Part shown: piece by piece, positions 14,265 through 22,227 of the stretch
How the letters are laid out: each line of letters begins with the position of its first letter
How positions within the stretch are numbered: the stretch's first letter is position 1
Source: a virus
Virus record (IMG/VR): IMGVR_UViG_3300042924_005820
Location: 1 to 34,391 of that record
Direction: 5' to 3' (one strand)
Length of the DNA: 34,391 nt
The notes under the pieces: model-generated
The model's input: the letters and a program-made list of their open reading frames with translations, nothing else
Told to the model about the DNA's origin: nothing
Database searches by the model: none
Translations under genes and position numbers: made by a program

Positions 14265-15242
14265 ATGGCTACACCTAATAGTTCGATCAGCGAGATAATC
14301 GCTACGACGATCCAAAACCGCAGCAAGAAGCTTGCGGATAACGTAACAAACAATACAGCACTTCTCTACAAGCTAAAGGAGAAGGGCCGCGTTCGTCCAT
14401 TCTCGGGCGGATCTTCAATTCTTGAAGAGCTTACCTTTGCAGAGAACGGAACCTTTGGCTGGTACAACGGGTATGAGACGCTCAATATCTCGCCATCCGA
14501 AGTGGTATCGGCGGCTGAGTACGCGATGAAGCAGTGCGTTGTCGCTGTCTCCATCTCTGGAACTGAGCGCCTTCAGAATTCTGGCCCCGAGGCTCTTATT
14601 GACCTCCTCGAGGCTCGTATTCAGAACGCTGAGCAAACCATGATCAATAACATCTCTGTAGGTTGCTACTCAGATGGAACCGGAAACGGTGGAAAGCAGA
14701 TCGGTGGCTTGCAGGCTCTTATCGCTGACACTCCAACTTCTGGAACTGTTGGTGGTATCAACCGCGCTACGTACAACTGGTGGAGAAACGTAAGCTACGA
14801 CGCAACCACAGACGGTGGCGCAGCAGCTACAACCGCCAATATCCAAAGCTACATGAACAACGTATGGGTTCAGCTCGTTCGTGGAACTGATCGCCCAGAC
14901 CTCATCGTGGCTGACAACAACTACTACAAGCTCTACCTTGGATCGCTTCAGGCAATTCAGCGTATTGCTTCGGATAAGATGGCGCAGGCTGGCTTCACCA
15001 GCTTGAAATTCATGGATGCCGACGTAGTGCTCGACGGAGGATACGGTGGCGATGCTCCTGCTAACCACATGTACTTCATCAACACTGACTACCTCTCGTT
15101 CCGTCCTCACAAGGATCGCAACATGGTGGTTATCGGTGGAGATCGTCAGTCTGTAAATCAGGATGCTACGGTTCGCTTGCTCGGATGGGCAGGAAACCTC
15201 ACGCTTCGCTGTGCGTTCCTTCAGGGCGTTCTTAAGGACTAA
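14265..15242 (+). CDS. Major capsid protein
   Basis: This 325-residue protein has the strongest ribosome site of the head block (AAGGGGG before the ATG) and the codon use of a highly expressed gene. It begins SSISEIIATTIQNRSKKLAD, with N-terminal helices, then FSGGSSILEELTF and the beta-rich AVSISGTERLQN. The end has FRPHKDRNMVVIGG and a hydrophobic tail. The place after the scaffold, the length and the overall look fit an HK97-fold coat protein, although I cannot verify the fold by alignment here. A decoration-type gene follows, and transcription is then partly stopped by the hairpin at 15767. Confidence 0.8.
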   Translation: MATPNSSISEIIATTIQNRSKKLADNVTNNTALLYKLKEKGRVRPFSGGSSILEELTFAENGTFGWYNGYETLNISPSEVVSAAEYAMKQCVVAVSISGTERLQNSGPEALIDLLEARIQNAEQTMINNISVGCYSDGTGNGGKQIGGLQALIADTPTSGTVGGINRATYNWWRNVSYDATTDGGAAATTANIQSYMNNVWVQLVRGTDRPDLIVADNNYYKLYLGSLQAIQRIASDKMAQAGFTSLKFMDADVVLDGGYGGDAPANHMYFINTDYLSFRPHKDRNMVVIGGDRQSVNQDATVRLLGWAGNLTLRCAFLQGVLKD

Positions 15243-15269
15243 CTTTTTAACGACTAGGAGGATCAGTAT

Positions 15270-15752
15270 ATGACGTTCATATCAGTAGAAGCACGCTCAG
15301 GTGTTCAGGCTATCGCCGACACCAGCACAACCCAACAGCACGCTTTGGGCACACTTATTCGCGCAGTAGACGAGGTCTACGGCGAGGGTGAGTTTGTTTA
15401 CCTCAAGGGTGTAGCGTCCACAGTAGTAGGATCCGTTGTTATCTTCGACTCGAAGCTTGCAACGACGACCCTCTCGGTGGCTGGATCCCGTGGCCCAGCC
15501 GCTGTGGCTATGTCTGCTAACGTGGCTAACCAGTTTGGTTGGTACCAAGTAAGCGGCTCGGCTGTGGCTAAGGCCGGAACCGTCGTGAATAACGCTTCGC
15601 CGTATGTTACCGCAACAGCGGGAACCATCGACGATGCAGTGGTTTCCGGCGACAAGATCGACGGCGCACGCTTCAAGACCGCAGACGGCACTCCGTCGGC
15701 TGGCTTTGCAGTATTGCAGCTTGCTCGTCCTTCGCTTAACGGCAACGGATAA
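15270..15752 (+). CDS. Head decoration / stabilisation protein candidate
   Basis: The 160-residue product follows the capsid gene with an AGGAGGAT ribosome site. It is rich in Ala, Val, Gly and Thr (ALGTLIRAVDEVYGEGEFVYLKG, AGSRGPAAVAMSANVANQFGWYQ), with the GEGEFVYLKGV and G-x-V-A segments found in small head proteins that sit beside capsid genes in podoviruses. It has no catalytic motif or signal peptide. I infer a decoration or head-fibre role because of the gene order and beta-rich composition. It is followed immediately by an intrinsic terminator, so it belongs to the high-expression capsid segment. Confidence 0.6.
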   Translation: MTFISVEARSGVQAIADTSTTQQHALGTLIRAVDEVYGEGEFVYLKGVASTVVGSVVIFDSKLATTTLSVAGSRGPAAVAMSANVANQFGWYQVSGSAVAKAGTVVNNASPYVTATAGTIDDAVVSGDKIDGARFKTADGTPSAGFAVLQLARPSLNGNG

Positions 15753-15766
15753 GCAGATAATTTGAC

Positions 15767-15799
15767 AGGGGGGCGCTAGTACGGGCCCCCCTACTTTTT
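15767..15799 (+). terminator. Intrinsic terminator after the capsid genes
   Basis: AGGGGGGC (15767-15774) and GCCCCCCT (15785-15792) form a perfect 8-bp GC stem around a ten-base loop, followed by AC and five T residues (15795-15799). It lies between the decoration gene and the tail genes, so it probably lowers downstream expression relative to capsid. Confidence 0.75.
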
Positions 15800-15820
15800 A
15801 AAAAGAGATAGAGACAGACC

Positions 15821-16492
15821 ATGGAATTTGACCTTTCAGGAATAGAGATCCCCGATAACGTGTACCAAAACGGCTTTGGATCCGTGCGCGAAAAAGGCGC
15901 TCGACCCCTCGTTCGTTTTGAGTGGAAGCCTGTGGAGCTTAAGAGCAAGAGCCTTGACGAGGGCCGGCCTATATTTGAGCAGCGGCTCTTTGCAGAGCGG
16001 CGGCTTCCTGGGTCAAAAGATTACCAGCCCGCTGACGTGGAGGTGAAGTTTATCACCAACTCGCGCGGCCTTAAGGTGCCCGACCCAATGAACAAGATCG
16101 TGCGGGAGTACGGCGTAGAACTAAAACGTTTCCTTGAGCTTGGCGAAAAGCCCCTCGATGGTACACCACTGGAAGAGTGGAGACAGATCACGAAGGACCG
16201 GATCGCAGCGTGCCACTGGCTTGATATTCGCACCGTTGAAGAGCTTGCCAGTATGGAGAACAACGATGCGGTTATTCAGAAGCTCGGCCCTGGGGGTCGC
16301 GAGCTTGTAGCGCAGGCGAACGCCTACCTACAGGTTCGAGAGGACAGCGCCTACGCTGAAAAGCTTGCGGCAGAGAAGGAAGCGATTAAGCGCGAAAGCG
16401 AGCTCCGCATCTCTCAGCTTCAGGCTCAGCTTGAGGCGATGGCTGAAAAGATCGACGGGCTAGTGAGTAAGAGAGAAGCGAAGGCGAAATGA
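15821..16492 (+). CDS. Hypothetical virion-module protein
   Basis: The 223-residue product follows the terminator, with AGAGATAGAGA as a loose ribosome site. The first half has mixed strands and basic residues (NVYQNGFGSVREKGARPLVRFEWKPVE), the middle has DRIAACHWLDIRTVEELASM, and the C-terminal ~60 residues form a coiled coil (AEKLAAEKEAIKRESELRISQLQAQLEAM, here given as one helix). DIRTVEELA resembles a short helix-hairpin-helix-like helical turn. No family name can be given. It may be an accessory head-completion or neck protein. It overlaps the next gene by four bases. Confidence 0.55.
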   Translation: MEFDLSGIEIPDNVYQNGFGSVREKGARPLVRFEWKPVELKSKSLDEGRPIFEQRLFAERRLPGSKDYQPADVEVKFITNSRGLKVPDPMNKIVREYGVELKRFLELGEKPLDGTPLEEWRQITKDRIAACHWLDIRTVEELASMENNDAVIQKLGPGGRELVAQANAYLQVREDSAYAEKLAAEKEAIKRESELRISQLQAQLEAMAEKIDGLVSKREAKAK

Positions 16493-17346
16493 ATGTCTTA
16501 ACCCTCATCCAAGATGCTTGCCGCGAGCTTAAGCTTCCTGTCCCTGCCTCCGCTTATGGGAGCCCAGACAGAGAGATTCAGCTTCTCATCGGCTTGCTCA
16601 ACCTTGAGGGTTCAGAGCTTCGATCTAAGTACGTTTGGCCGGTGCTGAATAAAGAGTACCTCTTTAACACATCGGCCAACGTTCAAGGCTATCCACTCCC
16701 CACCGACTTTGATTTCGAGTGTTTCCAAACCCATTGGGACAGGACGAGCCACTGGTCCCTTAGAGGGCCTCTCTCGCCGCAGGAATGGCAGCAACGCAAG
16801 AGCGGCATCACCCTTGTTCTTCCTCGCTTTGGCTTTCGGGTAAAGGGTGCAACGTCTACCCCGTTTCTCGTAGAGCCAACCCCGACCGACACTCACCAGC
16901 TCGTGTTCGAGTACCAGTCGGAGAACTGGCTTCGTCCCTCTACCGAGTGGGCAGCTTCAACCGTGTACGCGGCGGGCGCCTACTGTTTTAGCGCCGGAAA
17001 CGTCTACCAAACGACAGCGGGCGGCACGAGCGGCAGCACCGCACCGACCCACAGCACCGGTTCCGCTTCAGATGGCGGGGTCACATGGACCTTTGCCGAG
17101 TACAGCCGTGTAGCCTCTGACTCTGACGTCCTTGTGCTCCCGTGGCAGACGCTCAAGGCGGGCGTTAAATGGCGATGGAAGCGCGAGAACGGGCTCGAGT
17201 GGGAGACGTATTACGAGGAGGCAGTAGCTTCCGCGCGTCGGTCCATTCAATCGGGACGCTCTGCTCGAGAGGTATCACTTACGCCAAGCAGGGGCACGGC
17301 GCTCATCAACTACTGGTCTATACCTGACGGGGGCTTCGGAAACTAA
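16489..17346 (+). CDS. Head-tail adaptor (P22 gp4-like candidate) with inserted domain
   Basis: The start MNVLTLIQDACRELKLPVP, followed by helices (REIQLLIGLLNLEGSELRSK) and a C-terminal VASARRSIQSGRSAR stretch, fits the small adaptor that joins portal to tail in podoviruses. About residues 153-203 appear inserted: W-x4-TVYAAGAYCF, VYQTTAGGTSGSTAPTHS, then DGGVTWTF. This W/Y/G pattern resembles the small beta modules found in phage fibre and carbohydrate-binding proteins. The total of 285 residues is longer than a plain adaptor. A surface-exposed insert on an adaptor would be unusual. Adaptor function is inferred from order and helical framework. Confidence 0.65.
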   Translation: MNVLTLIQDACRELKLPVPASAYGSPDREIQLLIGLLNLEGSELRSKYVWPVLNKEYLFNTSANVQGYPLPTDFDFECFQTHWDRTSHWSLRGPLSPQEWQQRKSGITLVLPRFGFRVKGATSTPFLVEPTPTDTHQLVFEYQSENWLRPSTEWAASTVYAAGAYCFSAGNVYQTTAGGTSGSTAPTHSTGSASDGGVTWTFAEYSRVASDSDVLVLPWQTLKAGVKWRWKRENGLEWETYYEEAVASARRSIQSGRSAREVSLTPSRGTALINYWSIPDGGFGN

Positions 17347-18776
17347 TGGCAGCGCTTTCACCTGAAGAGAAGCAAAAAATGCTTATCATCCTTACGCTCC
17401 TGTCACAGGGGCAGGCAGGCCGAAACACGCTCTCAGCGCTTCAACCGCTCCTTCAGATGTGGGAGCAGAGGCAGGCTGAGAGCAAGGCGCGAAAGGACGC
17501 GAAGCGAGCTCAGTGGAATGGCATCGCTGCGCAGGCTGGCTCCATAGGCGGGCAGCTTGGCGGTATGTACCTGATCGGTCAAGCTCTGGCACCTGCGGCA
17601 GCTACAGCCCCAGTGGCGGCCTCAGCACCAGCGGTGGCTGCTCCCAAAATCCTCGGCGCAAAGCTAGTCAGCACAGCGCCAGCCGCACAGGGAACGACCT
17701 TGAGCAGCCTTGGAAGTTTTGGCCTGCCCGCCGCAGCTATCATCGCGGGCCTTTCCGAAACATGGGAGGGCGGCGGAAAAGACATCCTTCGCGGTAGGGG
17801 TAACAGACAAGATTGGACAAACATGGGCGTGAACGCAGTCACTGGCGTTCTGCCGAATCTTGTTCTTCGATGGATGGGCAAGCCTTCCATTGGCCGCAAG
17901 ATGACCACCGGCAAGTCAGACGCTCAGATGATGCGCGATGACTTCCGAGGTATGCTCAAAGAAAAGGGAATTGTTGATAAAGACTACAACGTGACCCTTG
18001 CCAACGGGCAGAAGTTTAACCTCGGGCTCGACGGCAAAACGAAGTATACAAACGCAGACGGCAAGACAACGCGAAACGCGTATGACGTGGACCTTAATGA
18101 TCCGCTTTCGATGTATGCGGTATCAAAGATCGACCCTTACATCCGCAAGATGTACGGGGCAGGAGACCCGAAGAACGGACTGAACCCTGAGCAGTACACT
18201 GCCATGGTGGTTAATGCGGTGAGAAGCGGAGCAAAGACCAAAGAGGAGATCGACGCAAACATCGCCTCTGTCCTTGGAAGCAAGCCGTTTGAGGGGAACG
18301 CTCCTGTGCGGGCGGCAGCGGCAACGCCTCCTCAGACCCCCCAACCGACACCACAGGCCCCAACGGTTTCAGCGGGCCCTGCACCTGCACCTGCTCCAGC
18401 GCCCGCAGCAGCACCAGCAGCAGCAGCGCCCGCACCGGTATTGGCTGCGAATCCTCAAAAGCTCTCAATTCAGGATGTGCTGAGACCCCCAGCGCCTCAA
18501 GCCGCGCCAGCCGCGGCACCCGCACCCGCCCCAACACCTGCACCCGCACCAGCGCCGCAACAGAATGTTGCTCCTGCGACGAGACCACCGGCACCAATGC
18601 CGAGCTCGTTCTCTGGGCCTTTGCCGATGACGCCCCCGCCGCAAGCTAAGCAAGCAGGTGCTCAGGGGCTTCTCAGCTTGAAAGACCAACTGAGTCAGCA
18701 GGGCGGGAACATGGACCTAAACGGGATCCTAAACATGCTCAAGAACTTGCAGCAGCAGGGCGGCGTTAAATCTTAA
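17346..18776 (+). CDS. Putative ejection (internal virion) protein with Ala/Pro linker
   Basis: The 476-residue product begins with helices (SPEEKQKMLIILTLLSQGQ), then has a small Gly/Ala-rich hydrophobic stretch (NGIAAQAGSIGGQLGGMYLIG). Residues ~180-310 look globular, with NVTLANGQKFNLGLDG. Residues ~320-425 are almost wholly Ala, Pro and Gln (for example APAPAPAPAAAPAAA), a long flexible linker. The end is helical (LNGILNMLKNLQQQGG). Ejection proteins of P22-like phages are elongated, low-complexity and encoded in this place. It is preceded by the adaptor without a gap. I rate the role as likely but unproved. Confidence 0.55.
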   Translation: MAALSPEEKQKMLIILTLLSQGQAGRNTLSALQPLLQMWEQRQAESKARKDAKRAQWNGIAAQAGSIGGQLGGMYLIGQALAPAAATAPVAASAPAVAAPKILGAKLVSTAPAAQGTTLSSLGSFGLPAAAIIAGLSETWEGGGKDILRGRGNRQDWTNMGVNAVTGVLPNLVLRWMGKPSIGRKMTTGKSDAQMMRDDFRGMLKEKGIVDKDYNVTLANGQKFNLGLDGKTKYTNADGKTTRNAYDVDLNDPLSMYAVSKIDPYIRKMYGAGDPKNGLNPEQYTAMVVNAVRSGAKTKEEIDANIASVLGSKPFEGNAPVRAAAATPPQTPQPTPQAPTVSAGPAPAPAPAPAAAPAAAAPAPVLAANPQKLSIQDVLRPPAPQAAPAAAPAPAPTPAPAPAPQQNVAPATRPPAPMPSSFSGPLPMTPPPQAKQAGAQGLLSLKDQLSQQGGNMDLNGILNMLKNLQQQGGVKS

Positions 18777-18788
18777 GGAGGTGCGCGA

Positions 18789-20309
18789 GTGCAAGCCCAG
18801 AAGAGCCAGCCCTTTGTGATACCGGCGCCCGTAGGCGGCTGGAACGCTCGAGATGCGCTCCCAGTCATGGATCCGCAGGATGCTCTTACCCTTGATAATG
18901 TGTTCCCAGAAGCGAACCTGTGCCGCGTAATAGGCCGTGGCACCGTGACTGATTCCGTTGCGGTCACTGACGGGGCGTTGCAGACCTTTGCGGAGTACTT
19001 TCCTCCCGATGGCGGAAGCTTCGGCATTGTGGCCGATGGGGACAGCTTTCGGCTTGTGACGAGTGCGGGGAGCTTTACCGGCTCGCCCCGAGTGCATGGA
19101 GGAGCGGCTCGCTGGGAGTCGGTCAACTTTAACGGCTCGATCGTGTTTGTTAGCGGTATCTGCGCTCCTGAAGCCTACAACGGCACCACATGGTCAAACC
19201 CTGTCTATACCGGAGTGCCGGATCCCACCAAGCTTGCGCACATTGACGCCTACAAGAGCCGTCTGTACTTGGTGGAGGGGAATACCCTAAAGATCTGGTA
19301 TGGCGGGATCCGAAACATCTCGGGCGCTCTTACCGAGTACGACGTGGCGGGAATCGTCCGACGCGGTGGCTACATCGTTTTCGCTGGTTCTCTCACCAAG
19401 GACACGCGGAGCGGAGTTACTGACTTCTTTGTCATCGTCACGAATCAGGGGGAGGTGCTCTACTTTACGGGCGACAACCCTGGGGCCTCCAACTGGCAGA
19501 TTGCGGGCCGTGCTTACATCGGCGCCCCCATGGGTAAGCGGGCTTTCTGTGGCTACAAGAGCGACCTGCTCGTGGCCACCACCGACGGCGTTGTGTCCTT
19601 AAGCAACGTACTCGAGACGGGGGACACCGAATACCTCTCTACTAAAATCCAAAACGCGTACAACCTTGCGGCAACATCGGCGACAAGCTTTGACGGCTGG
19701 GAGCTGAAGTACTGGCCCAGCGGCCACATGCTGATCCTAAACGTACCGCAAAGCTATCCGACTGACGTTCACCAGTATGTGATGAACACCTTTACCGGCG
19801 CATGGTGTCGATTTAAGGGGATACAGGCGGCAGCGCTTTGCCCGCTGAAAAACAAGCTTTTCTACACGCAGCGCGGTGCTAGCGCGAACTCGATCGTTGA
19901 GTTTGGGACAGGAGCGCAGCCGCCGGCGGACATAGAGATTCAGAGCGCCTTCCTTCCGCTGGCCGACCGGTTCACGATTAAACAGGTGAAACGGATCCGC
20001 CCATTCTGGAATACGCCGCGAGGCTTTCGCTATTACCTCGAGTGCCCAACCGACTTTGAGGAGGTGCGGCTTAATAACCTCGTGCGGGCTAATAACGCAG
20101 GCAGCACGCCGTGGGGCTCCCCGTGGGGCAGCCCGTGGGCGCTTGGTCCGACCACCAACCCCGCCTTCTTTTCGGTGGACTGCAAAACTGGAATCTTTTT
20201 CAGCTATCGAATCAAAACAGCGCAGGCAAACGGCGGGGACTACGTGCCCCCAGCAGGAGCAACGCTCAGCGCTGTATCGCTTATTTATGAACAGGGAGGA
20301 ATCGTATAA
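18789..20309 (+). CDS. Tail stabilisation protein, P22 gp10-like
   Basis: It starts at a GTG with AGGAGGTG just upstream. The 506-residue protein opens PAPVGGWNARDALPVMDPQDALTLDN, a signature of podoviral gp10-type packaged-DNA stabilisation / tail hub proteins, which plug the tail and carry the needle or spikes. The rest is rich in beta strands with propeller-like repeats (YKSRLYLVEGNTLKIWY, GYKSDLLVATTDGVVSL). Near the C-terminus is a curious tandem tripeptide GSPWGSPWG. The next gene begins at the stop in a one-base overlap. Assignment is by motif and order. Confidence 0.8.
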   Translation: MQAQKSQPFVIPAPVGGWNARDALPVMDPQDALTLDNVFPEANLCRVIGRGTVTDSVAVTDGALQTFAEYFPPDGGSFGIVADGDSFRLVTSAGSFTGSPRVHGGAARWESVNFNGSIVFVSGICAPEAYNGTTWSNPVYTGVPDPTKLAHIDAYKSRLYLVEGNTLKIWYGGIRNISGALTEYDVAGIVRRGGYIVFAGSLTKDTRSGVTDFFVIVTNQGEVLYFTGDNPGASNWQIAGRAYIGAPMGKRAFCGYKSDLLVATTDGVVSLSNVLETGDTEYLSTKIQNAYNLAATSATSFDGWELKYWPSGHMLILNVPQSYPTDVHQYVMNTFTGAWCRFKGIQAAALCPLKNKLFYTQRGASANSIVEFGTGAQPPADIEIQSAFLPLADRFTIKQVKRIRPFWNTPRGFRYYLECPTDFEEVRLNNLVRANNAGSTPWGSPWGSPWALGPTTNPAFFSVDCKTGIFFSYRIKTAQANGGDYVPPAGATLSAVSLIYEQGGIV

Positions 20310-21133
20310 TGGCTATGTTTTCAATTCAACCGGCAAACGGAGCGGCACCGCAGGGTATGTTCTCAGCTGGCAACGCGTTTGGGCAGGGGGCGAGCGATGC
20401 CTACAAGAAAGCACAAGACCGCCTTGCTAACCCTCTCAGCTACGACAACGCGCCAAAGCTCCCTGGGGTCGACGACTTCTCCGCTGACCGGCAGCGTATT
20501 GAGCAAGCTATGCTTGGACGAGCCAAGGGGGAGCTTGATACCCGCTACTCTCAGGAAGTGCAGGACTTTGAGCAGCAGATGGCCAATCAGGGAGTGGACA
20601 TCGGATCCGAGAAGTACAAGAGAGAGCGCACACTGTTCGACAAGAGCCGAAATGAGGCTTACAACGATGCAGGCTTTAGAGCCATGATCGCTGGAGGCGA
20701 CGAGCAAACCCGTCTCTTCAACATGGGAATGTCGGCACGCAAGCAATCCGTAGACGAGGCCGACTCTTTACGCGCGAGCAACATCGCCGATTTAGCAGCG
20801 CTCCTCAACCCCGCTCTTAAGATGGAAGAGATCGTTAGTGCTCGCGATACCGCTAACCTCGATCGAACTTCGCGCGAGAACATTGCGACGAAACAAGACG
20901 AGACACAGCGCTACGGGTATGACAAATCGTTCCTTACCGGACAACTCGATCGCGACCAGCGCACGAAGCTTCAGGATGACGATCAGGACTTCCGACGAAA
21001 GGAGAGCAAGGAGGATCGCAAGGTTCAGCGGGAGCAAATCCGCCGATCCAGTGCAGGAAATGGAGGAACATTAGATATGAATGCCCTCCTAGCTATTTTC
21101 GAAAAACTTACAGGTGAGAAGCTTTCGGGCTAA
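20309..21133 (+). CDS. Putative ejection protein
   Basis: The 274-residue product is mostly helical and highly charged. After a short Gly/Ala start (MFSIQPANGAAPQGMFSAGN), helices run through RIEQAMLGRAKGELDTRYSQEVQDFEQQ, MANQGVDIGSEKYKRER and NEAYNDAGFRAM. The phrase ANQGVDIGSEKY is typical of a phage family of internal virion proteins with long helices. The C-terminal ~80 residues are very basic/acidic (KEDRKVQREQIRR). It sits between gp10-like and the other ejection proteins. A role in forming the trans-envelope tube is inferred. Confidence 0.6.
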   Translation: MAMFSIQPANGAAPQGMFSAGNAFGQGASDAYKKAQDRLANPLSYDNAPKLPGVDDFSADRQRIEQAMLGRAKGELDTRYSQEVQDFEQQMANQGVDIGSEKYKRERTLFDKSRNEAYNDAGFRAMIAGGDEQTRLFNMGMSARKQSVDEADSLRASNIADLAALLNPALKMEEIVSARDTANLDRTSRENIATKQDETQRYGYDKSFLTGQLDRDQRTKLQDDDQDFRRKESKEDRKVQREQIRRSSAGNGGTLDMNALLAIFEKLTGEKLSG

Positions 21134-21147
21134 CGGGGGGCAGTAAT

Positions 21148-22227
21148 ATGGCAGGCTACGCAGACGCACTCGCATCGGTGCTTTATCCGAACTCGGCAGC
21201 GGATTCGATGTACACGCTAGGCGGGCAGGGGCTTGCCAAGATGCAGCTCCCTACCTTTGAGAGCCCGTGGCAGAACGCTCTTGCAAACGCTATGCAGGGG
21301 CTCGGCGCAGCGGGTCTGCAAGCCTACGGTATTTACTCCACGAACAAAGCCAACGCGGAGAACGCGGCTGCGATGATCCCTGAAATGTCAAAGATGGGGG
21401 TGAACGTATCGCCTGAAGTGGCGGGGGGGCTCTCGAGCGAAAACCCCCAGACTCGCGCGCTTGCGCTTGCCCTCACCGAGCAGAGGATGAAAGCGCAGGA
21501 AACAGCAGCAGCACAAGAGGCTGAGTTTGCGAAGTTTAAGCGGCAGGAGGAGCTTAAGAAGGGCCTCGATGCTCCGCAAAAGAATTACGACAACGAGTCG
21601 AAGCTACGCGGAGAGCTCGAGAAGCCGCTTGCCCAGTTCCAAACTAGCACGCGCATCTTCGGTACGATGATCGACGCAGCCGGCAAGGACGACAAGATTG
21701 CAGACATCTCGCTGATCTCGGGAATCGCTAAAATGCGAGACCCAGAGAGCGCGGTAATGCAAGGCGAGTTTAACGTGAACACCGACACGGCCAGCTGGCT
21801 TGAGAAGCAGTTTGGAAACGTGCGTTCTGTGGTCGATGGTAAGGGGCGACTCTCACCTGAGACTCGCGCCAAGATGCTTGCAGCGGCTCAGGACTACTGG
21901 GAGAACTCACGCCAGCAGTATGAATTCGCCGCGGTTCCACGCGTCGACATGGCGCGCCGTCAGCAGATGAACCCAGACAACGTGCTGATGGTGCCCTATG
22001 AAAAGAGCGCCTACGAGAGCATCCTGTCTAAGATGCCGAACGTGGGAGCGCCAGCCGCTTCGCCGACCATGCCACCAGCCGTCGCAGGTCCGTCCCCTGA
22101 TGGCTCATCGGTTCGGATGGCTCCGCCTCCCTCCGACAACGTAGGTCTCCCGTACAACTTGCCACCTCTTCCAGCTGGGCAAGAGTACCGCATGAGCCCC
22201 GAGGGTATCGTTATTGTGAGGAAATAG
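21148..22227 (+). CDS. Putative ejection protein
   Basis: The 359-residue product starts at an ATG preceded by GGGGGG-type purines (GGGGGGCAGTAAT). It has a helical, Ala/Gln-rich N-terminal half (LANAMQGLGAAGLQAYGIYS, AQEAEFAKFKRQEELKKG) and a Pro-rich C-terminus (PAVAGPSPDG, GLPYNLPPLPAGQ). Soluble helical proteins with a proline tail in this place, just before a large transglycosylase-bearing virion protein, fit a member of the three-protein ejection set (as gp7, gp20 and gp16 of P22). There are no enzymatic motifs. The next gene starts directly after its stop. Confidence 0.55.
   Translation: MAGYADALASVLYPNSAADSMYTLGGQGLAKMQLPTFESPWQNALANAMQGLGAAGLQAYGIYSTNKANAENAAAMIPEMSKMGVNVSPEVAGGLSSENPQTRALALALTEQRMKAQETAAAQEAEFAKFKRQEELKKGLDAPQKNYDNESKLRGELEKPLAQFQTSTRIFGTMIDAAGKDDKIADISLISGIAKMRDPESAVMQGEFNVNTDTASWLEKQFGNVRSVVDGKGRLSPETRAKMLAAAQDYWENSRQQYEFAAVPRVDMARRQQMNPDNVLMVPYEKSAYESILSKMPNVGAPAASPTMPPAVAGPSPDGSSVRMAPPPSDNVGLPYNLPPLPAGQEYRMSPEGIVIVRK

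Noticed and set aside
17346-18776. Ala/Pro-rich segment as a short tandem DNA repeat array
   Set aside because: The DNA is only loosely repetitive; the pattern is explained by an Ala/Pro protein linker.
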